Source: Dehalococcoidia bacterium
GTDB taxonomy: Bacteria; Chloroflexota; Dehalococcoidia; Lucifugimonadales; SHYT01
Assembly (NCBI GenBank): GCA_009693045.1
Contig: SHXZ01000002.1
Location: 124,001-188,000 of the forward strand
Reading direction: 5' to 3'
DNA length: 64,000 bases
Each line of letters begins with the position of its first letter. Position 1 is the stretch's first letter. The position numbers and the translations under genes are program-made. Shown here piece by piece: positions 59,909-64,000 of this stretch. The notes beneath the pieces were generated by a model. It was not told the origin of the DNA, made no database searches, and saw only the letters and a list, made by a program, of their open reading frames with translations.

Positions 59909-60734
59909 CTGATGCCGCTAAAAAACCACGCACCGCCGCCAAAAACGCCTGGGGGTTGTCGCGGTAGGTGCCGTGGCCGGCGTCCGGGATCTCGACGAGC
60001 GTAGCGTCGGGGATGGCGTCGGCGGTGCGGCGCGCGTCGTCCACGGTCAGCAGGTGGCTGCGGACGCCGTGCAGGACGAGGGTGGGCACGGCGATGCGCG
60101 GGAAGAACCACCGCATGTCGCCGAGCAGAAAGGTCATGGCCTGCAGCAGCCCCGGCACGTCCACGCGCCAGGTGTACGAGCCGTCGGGCTCCTGGCGCAT
60201 CTGGGTTGACAGGCGCGCCTCAAGCTCTTGGTCGGAGAGGGAGGCGCCGTCCGGCAGCGTCTGGCGCAGGTGGTCGGCGGCGGCCTGGCGGGAGGGGAGG
60301 CGCGCAGTGCGGTTGGGGCCGGAGGCCAACTCGCGGGCGAGGACGTCCTCAACGGGGTAGTGGGGAGGGTCGCTGAGGACGAGCCGGAGCAGGCGGTGGG
60401 AGGAGAGCCCGCCGAAGGCGATGGCGGCGCGGGCGCCCATGGAGTGGCCGAGCAGGTTGAACCGCTCCAGACCGATGGCGTCGGCGAAGGCGAGGAGGTC
60501 GGCGGCGAGGCTCGTGGGCTCGTACCCGGTGGCCGGGGCGTCGCTCTGGCCGTGGCCGCGCTGGTTCAGGGCGATGACGCGGAACTGGCCCTGGAGCGCC
60601 CCGGCAACGACTTCCCAGTTGCGGGCGTTGCCGCCAGCGCCATGGAGGCAGACCAACGGGGGGCCGCCGCCTCCCCAGTCCAGGTAGTGGAGGCGGAGGT
60701 CGGGGAGGTTAGCGAAGCGTTCTTCCGGCGGCAT
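59904..60734 (-). CDS. Alpha/beta hydrolase
   Basis: 276 residues. PLVCLHGAGGNARNWEVVAG holds the oxyanion HG motif, NLLGHSMGARAAIAFGG is the nucleophile elbow, Asp follows in VPTLVLHGVRSHLL (weak) or nearby, and the His is in IPDAGHGTYRDNP. RGHGQSDAP is typical of epoxide-hydrolase/ester-hydrolase relatives. Substrate unknown. Confidence 0.88.
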   Translation of the reverse strand: MPPEERFANLPDLRLHYLDWGGGGPPLVCLHGAGGNARNWEVVAGALQGQFRVIALNQRGHGQSDAPATGYEPTSLAADLLAFADAIGLERFNLLGHSMGARAAIAFGGLSSHRLLRLVLSDPPHYPVEDVLARELASGPNRTARLPSRQAAADHLRQTLPDGASLSDQELEARLSTQMRQEPDGSYTWRVDVPGLLQAMTFLLGDMRWFFPRIAVPTLVLHGVRSHLLTVDDARRTADAIPDATLVEIPDAGHGTYRDNPQAFLAAVRGFLAASA

Positions 60735-60786
60735 AGATGGCCCACGAAGCTGATTTCGTTGCTTCGGCTGGCGTTTGAGGCAACTT

Positions 60787-60816
60787 TTGACTCATTCTTC
60801 GCCGTCCGCGTACAAT
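60787..60816 (+). promoter_or_regulatory. Promoter of the M16 peptidase gene
   Basis: TTGACT at 60787-60792, 18-bp spacer, TACAAT at 60811-60816. The start site would fall at or next to GTG 60823, predicting a leaderless mRNA. Confidence 0.7.
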
Positions 60817-60822
60817 AGGGCT

Positions 60823-62088
60823 GTGTTTCAGAAGAGCATTCTCAACAACGGCATCCGCATTGTAACGGCCACGCTTGACCATTGCTACTCGGTCAACCTG
60901 TCGGTGTTCCTTGGCGCCGGGTCTCGCTACGAGAGGAACGAAGACGGCGGCGCGTTCCACTTCATTGAGCACCTGTGCTTCAAGGGCACGCCGCGGCACC
61001 CGACGTCGCGGGCGGTGAGCGAGACGATTGAGCGCGTTGGCGGCTACCTGAACGCCGCGACGCAGCGGGAGATGACGAACTACTGGGTGAAGGTGGCGCG
61101 CCCGTACTTTGACGTGGCGCACGACCTGCTGCTGGACATGCTGCTCCACTCGCTGTTTGAGCCGGGGGAGCTTGAGAAGGAGCGGAACGTCGTCCTGGAG
61201 GAACTGGCCAGCACCAACGATCACCCGGACAGCCGAATGGAGCAGCTTATTGACGAGGTGGTATGGCCGGACCAGCCCATGGGGCGCGATGTCGGCGGCA
61301 CCGAGGAGTCGGTCAAGGGGATCAGTCGCGAGCGCCTGCTGGAGCTGATGCGGCGGCAGTACATCCCGTCCAATACCGTGGTGACCATGGTGAGCAGCCT
61401 CGCGCACGACGAGGTGGTGGAGACGCTGGCGCCGAAGCTGGAATCGTGGCCCGTGGCCGCGCCGCTGCCGTGGATAGCCGCCAAAGACGGGCAGCAAGCC
61501 GCACGCCTGAAGGTAGAGTACCGAAAGACCGACCAGGCGCACGTTGGCCTGGCCTTGCCTGGGTTCCCGTCAACGCACCCCGACCGGTACGCGCTGGATA
61601 TGCTGAGCATTGTGCTTGGCGAGGGGATGAGCAGCCGGCTATTCGCGGAGGTGCGCGACCATCGCGGGCTGGCGTATGACATCCACAGCTACACGACGCA
61701 CTTCCAGGACACGGGCGCGCTGATGACCTACGCCGCCACGGACCCAAAGAACGCGGCGCAGGCCCTGGATGTCACGCTCAAGGAGCTCGCGAAGATGCGC
61801 GATGAGGTCGTCCCCGACGACGAGCTCCAGAAGGCGAAGGAGCTGGCGAAGGGGCGGCTGGTGCTGCGGCTTGAGGACCCCAGGTCGCTGGGGTACTGGG
61901 CGGGTAGCCACGAGCTGCTTGAGGGGCACGTGCCGCCTCTGGAGGAGATTGCCGCCAAGCTGGACGCGGTGACGGCGGCGGACGTGCAGCGTGTTGCGGC
62001 GGGGGTGATTGCGACGGAGCGGCTGAACCTTGCCGTCGTCGGACCGTTTCGGAGCGAGCAGCGGTTTGCCAAGCTGTTGCGCGTGTAG
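60823..62088 (+). CDS. M16-family zinc peptidase (processing-peptidase-like)
   Basis: 421 residues, one M16 unit (two domains). Inverted zinc motif HFIEHLCFKGT with the downstream Glu in RNVVLEELAST; the C-terminal half holds MLSIVLGEGMSSRLFAEVRD and GLAYDIHSYTTHF. Similar bacterial enzymes degrade peptides and resemble mitochondrial processing peptidase beta. GTG 60823 lies 7 nt after the -10 box and no Shine-Dalgarno is present. Upstream in-frame codons are inside the promoter. Confidence 0.93.
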   Translation: MFQKSILNNGIRIVTATLDHCYSVNLSVFLGAGSRYERNEDGGAFHFIEHLCFKGTPRHPTSRAVSETIERVGGYLNAATQREMTNYWVKVARPYFDVAHDLLLDMLLHSLFEPGELEKERNVVLEELASTNDHPDSRMEQLIDEVVWPDQPMGRDVGGTEESVKGISRERLLELMRRQYIPSNTVVTMVSSLAHDEVVETLAPKLESWPVAAPLPWIAAKDGQQAARLKVEYRKTDQAHVGLALPGFPSTHPDRYALDMLSIVLGEGMSSRLFAEVRDHRGLAYDIHSYTTHFQDTGALMTYAATDPKNAAQALDVTLKELAKMRDEVVPDDELQKAKELAKGRLVLRLEDPRSLGYWAGSHELLEGHVPPLEEIAAKLDAVTAADVQRVAAGVIATERLNLAVVGPFRSEQRFAKLLRV

Positions 62089-62101
62089 ATGGGGTTTCGT
62101 A

Positions 62102-62168
62102 TCCGCAGATTTCACAGATGACACGGATTCTCACTCCTTCTTTGAGGACCCTGCGTCATCTGTGGACG
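62102..62168. repeat. Short inverted repeat TCCGCAGAT...ATCTGTGGA
   Basis: TCCGCAGATTTCACAGATGA with CATCTGTGGACGGA some 40 bp later. Intergenic, function unknown. Confidence 0.55.
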
Positions 62169-62262
62169 GACACCCGCAAGCCCTGAGGGGTCACCGCTCA
62201 AGAGCGAGCGGGAAAGCACGGACATAACGTAGGGCATTTCTTGAAGAGTGAGGGATAGCGTC

Positions 62263-62388
62263 ATGGCAAAGGACAAGGCCAAGAAGCAGGTCAAGAAAGA
62301 GAAGACCGCCGAGGAGTTCGTGGCGCAGGTCAGCAAGGACTCGCGGAAGCGGAACGGGAACCGGGTGGCGTTCGGCTGGAAGCGGTAG
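62263..62388 (+). CDS. Small lysine-rich protein
   Basis: 41 residues: MAKDKAKKQVKKEKTAEEFV, then AQVSKDSRKRNGNRVAFGWKR. AGGGATAGCGTC lies before the ATG. High Lys/Arg content suggests nucleic-acid or ribosome association, but no family is recognised. Codon usage fits the genome. Confidence 0.5.
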   Translation: MAKDKAKKQVKKEKTAEEFVAQVSKDSRKRNGNRVAFGWKR

Positions 62389-62410
62389 GCGCCCTAGCTA
62401 GACCGTCCCC

Positions 62411-62510
62411 CGCCATTCTGAGCGCAGCGAGGAGTCTCCACAGATCCGTGGGCGAGTGTCGATACGTGGGGAGATTCCTCGGTCGCTTCGCTCCTTCAGA
62501 ATGGCATGGT
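62411..62510. repeat. CATTCTGAG...CAGAATG composite repeat
   Basis: CATTCTGAGCGCAGCGAGGA at the left and CGCTTCGCTCCTTCAGAATG at the right, with an inner GTCTCCACAG / GGAGATTCCTCGG pair. Shares the GAGGARTCTCC and GGAGATTCCTCGGTCG words with 56452-56580. Confidence 0.8.
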
Positions 62511-62542
62511 AGCGCAGGTGCCATTCTCTCTCAGAGATGGTA

Positions 62543-63178
62543 TTACTCCATCCCCACCAGCAGGTCGCCGGCGGCGACGGTCTGGCCGGGCTTGATGGGG
62601 ATTGATTTGACGACGCCGGGCGAAGCCGCACGGACGATCTGCTCCATCTTCATGGCTTCCAGGACGCAAAGCTCCTGACCCTCCGCGACCTGCTGGCCCA
62701 CCTTGACCGAGACGGCCACGATGCGCCCGGGCATGGCGGCGGTGACCCGCTTCTCTGATCCAGCGGCGGCTGCGGCACGCGCGGCGCGACTCGGGCGGGC
62801 AACGACGGCGCGTGGCTGCTGCGACGCGGGGGCTACGGGTCCCGCCGGGCCGAGCGTCACCTCCAGCGGCTTGCCGTCGATGAGCACGCGTGGCTTGCGA
62901 CCTGGCTCGTTGGCCACCTCCACGCGGAGCCAGCGGCCTCCGGCCTGGATGCGAAAGAGCTTGGCACCGGAAGCCGAAGGGGTCGCGGTGTCCTTGCCAA
63001 GCGGCGCGAGCGTGACGGTGACCGGCAGCCCGTCCACCAGGATGTCATAGGTGAGGCCCTGGGGGTGTGGCACCTGCACCTGGCGCTTGCGCCCTGCAAT
63101 GGTGACGGAAAACCGGCGTCCCGAGGCGGAGTGTAAGCCGCGGAGCTCAACCTCCCACAAGACCTGATTGGAGGTCAC
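62543..63178 (-). CDS. Biotin carboxyl carrier subunit of acyl-CoA carboxylase
   Basis: 211 residues. A beta-strand-rich N-terminal part (VLWEVELRGLHSASGRRFSV), an Ala-rich linker, and a C-terminal biotinyl domain with the biotin-Lys site CVLEAMKMEQIVRA and GQTVAAGDLLVGME. The GTG start overlaps the TGA of the biotin carboxylase (GTGA), so the two are coupled. In many bacteria these parts form one polypeptide; here they are separate. Confidence 0.9.
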   Translation of the reverse strand: MTSNQVLWEVELRGLHSASGRRFSVTIAGRKRQVQVPHPQGLTYDILVDGLPVTVTLAPLGKDTATPSASGAKLFRIQAGGRWLRVEVANEPGRKPRVLIDGKPLEVTLGPAGPVAPASQQPRAVVARPSRAARAAAAAGSEKRVTAAMPGRIVAVSVKVGQQVAEGQELCVLEAMKMEQIVRAASPGVVKSIPIKPGQTVAAGDLLVGME

Positions 63179-64000
63179 CACGGCGACCGCCCTCCCCCGT
63201 TCACCACGACGAGCTGCTCGTACCGCCCGCCCTGGCGCCAGCGCGCCTCGCCACTCGTGGCGGCGCCGGTCTTGACGCCGGCGAGGGCGAGGGCGAGCGC
63301 GGCAGCCGCTGTGACCTCCGGCCCGTCCTGCTCGTCGATCTCGCTGTCGTCTCCGTCGAGGCCTGGCGGGGGTGAGCCGGACACGGCCGTGTGGAGGTTG
63401 TGCTGGGCGCGCCGCCGCCCGGTGAGCTTGGTGAGGGTGTCGCAATCGTACGTGGCGAGCCGGAACGTCGGGTCGCCCAGGACGGAGCGCAGCACCGGGA
63501 TGTTCACAGTGAGGCCCTCCAGCCGGAACTCGCGGAGGGCGTTCTCAAGCCGCTCAATCGCGATGTCGCGGTCCTCGCCCCAGGCCATCACCTTGGCGAG
63601 CATCGGCTCGTAGTAGGGTGTCACCTCGTAGCCGGGGAACAGCGCGCTGTCCACGCGGATGCCGTCGCCGGAGGGGACGTCAACGCTCTTGAGCGTTCCG
63701 AGAACGGGCAGGAACGTCTCCGGTTCCTCCGGGTAGAGGCGGACCTCAATGGCGTGGCCGTTGCTGCGCAGGTCGCTTTGTCGGAAGGGCAGTGGCTCGC
63801 CGGCGGCGATGCGGAGCTGGAGTTCCACCAGGTCCAGGCCGGTCACCATCTCGGTGATGCCGTGCTCAACCTGGAGGCGTGTGTTCATCTCCAGGAAGTA
63901 GAAGCGGCGCTGGCGGTCCACCAGGAACTCCACCGTGCCCGCGTTGGTGTAGCCGATGTGGCGCACGAGGGCTAGGGCCGCGTCGTAGAGGGCCTGGCGG
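63175..64000 (-). CDS. Biotin carboxylase subunit, 5' part outside window
   Basis: C-terminal 275 codons of a biotin carboxylase; the frame is open to the window edge. FYFLEMNTRLQVEHGITEMV is the ATP/bicarbonate active-site loop, followed by the C-terminal domain NGHAIEVRLYPEEPETFLPV and GYEVTPYYEPMLAKVMAWGE. The last ~90 residues are a low-similarity tail (SGSPPPGLDGDDSEIDEQDG). Carboxylates biotin on the adjacent BCCP. The acyl-CoA specificity depends on a carboxyltransferase not seen here. Confidence 0.93.
   Translation of the reverse strand, partial: RQALYDAALALVRHIGYTNAGTVEFLVDRQRRFYFLEMNTRLQVEHGITEMVTGLDLVELQLRIAAGEPLPFRQSDLRSNGHAIEVRLYPEEPETFLPVLGTLKSVDVPSGDGIRVDSALFPGYEVTPYYEPMLAKVMAWGEDRDIAIERLENALREFRLEGLTVNIPVLRSVLGDPTFRLATYDCDTLTKLTGRRRAQHNLHTAVSGSPPPGLDGDDSEIDEQDGPEVTAAAALALALAGVKTGAATSGEARWRQGGRYEQLVVVNGGGRSPW

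Noticed and set aside
63175-63181. Frameshift splitting a fused biotin carboxylase-BCCP gene
   Set aside because: The GTGA overlap is a clean coupled stop/start and both parts are well formed, although a fusion in relatives would reopen the question.

Overview
The window is a GC-rich stretch of bacterial chromosome, densely coded on both strands, with short intergenic gaps filled by palindromic repeats. Gene content is housekeeping mixed with the broad catabolic and transport genes of free-living Chloroflexota: a threonyl-tRNA synthetase without a TGS domain, a PIN/TRAM-ispD-ispF-cysS cluster, a LutB/LutC pair, GlcD- and GlcG-like proteins, a luciferase-like oxidoreductase, SBP5 and NMT1 solute-binding lipoproteins, a GYD protein and an acyl-CoA carboxylase. 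A Dehalococcoidia/SAR202-like member of the Chloroflexota is my best guess. It is inferred from gene content only; no rRNA is present.

Layout. 1-8.6 kb: serS (5' end cut by the window), lutB-lutC, a degenerate Tag-like glycosylase, glycerate 2-kinase, an M20 amidohydrolase with a GlcG-like protein, and an LLM oxidoreductase. 8.7-15.8 kb, minus strand: thrS, aroC, a GYD protein, aroE, ruvX coupled to a GIY-YIG-like gene, and a 2-hydroxyacid dehydrogenase. 16-19.2 kb, plus strand: a TlpA-like lipoprotein, DUF971, thiO and three small genes. 19.5-25.5 kb: fumC, gatB, secG, a SAM hydrolase and a GlcD-like oxidase. 25.6-31.8 kb, minus strand: MFS, methyltransferase, cysS, ispF, ispD and a PIN/TRAM protein. 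32.5-33.7 kb: two tandem desulforedoxin-like mini-proteins and an A-type Fe-S carrier homologue with a Cys/His-rich repeat tail. 34-34.7 kb: selenocysteine tRNA and thioredoxin.

34.9-43 kb is a thiamine regulon. One TPP riboswitch with its own terminator precedes thiG-thiE-thiS. A second, on the opposite strand, precedes tenA, a family-5 solute-binding lipoprotein, a ThiY/NMT1-like lipoprotein and thiD, followed by an MFS carrier. Together they cover thiazole and pyrimidine salvage or synthesis and the joining step.

43-64 kb: an M6-like metalloprotease, a small accessory island (membrane protein, DUF2283, broken toxin-like ORF, hicBA) set between an old and a current copy of the gatC promoter, then gatC-gatA, an alpha/beta hydrolase, MBL hydrolases, an SDR, a decayed ABC-2 exporter pair, a ferritin-VIT fusion, tRNA-Lys, MFS, NfeD, a second alpha/beta hydrolase, an M16 peptidase, and the BCCP and biotin carboxylase subunits of an acyl-CoA carboxylase, cut by the window end.

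Most striking are the desulforedoxin/A-type-carrier locus, the duplicated gatC promoter next to hicBA, the TPP-controlled SBP5 gene with no visible permease, and at least four families of dispersed palindromes, one of which abuts start codons and carries Shine-Dalgarno-like sequence.
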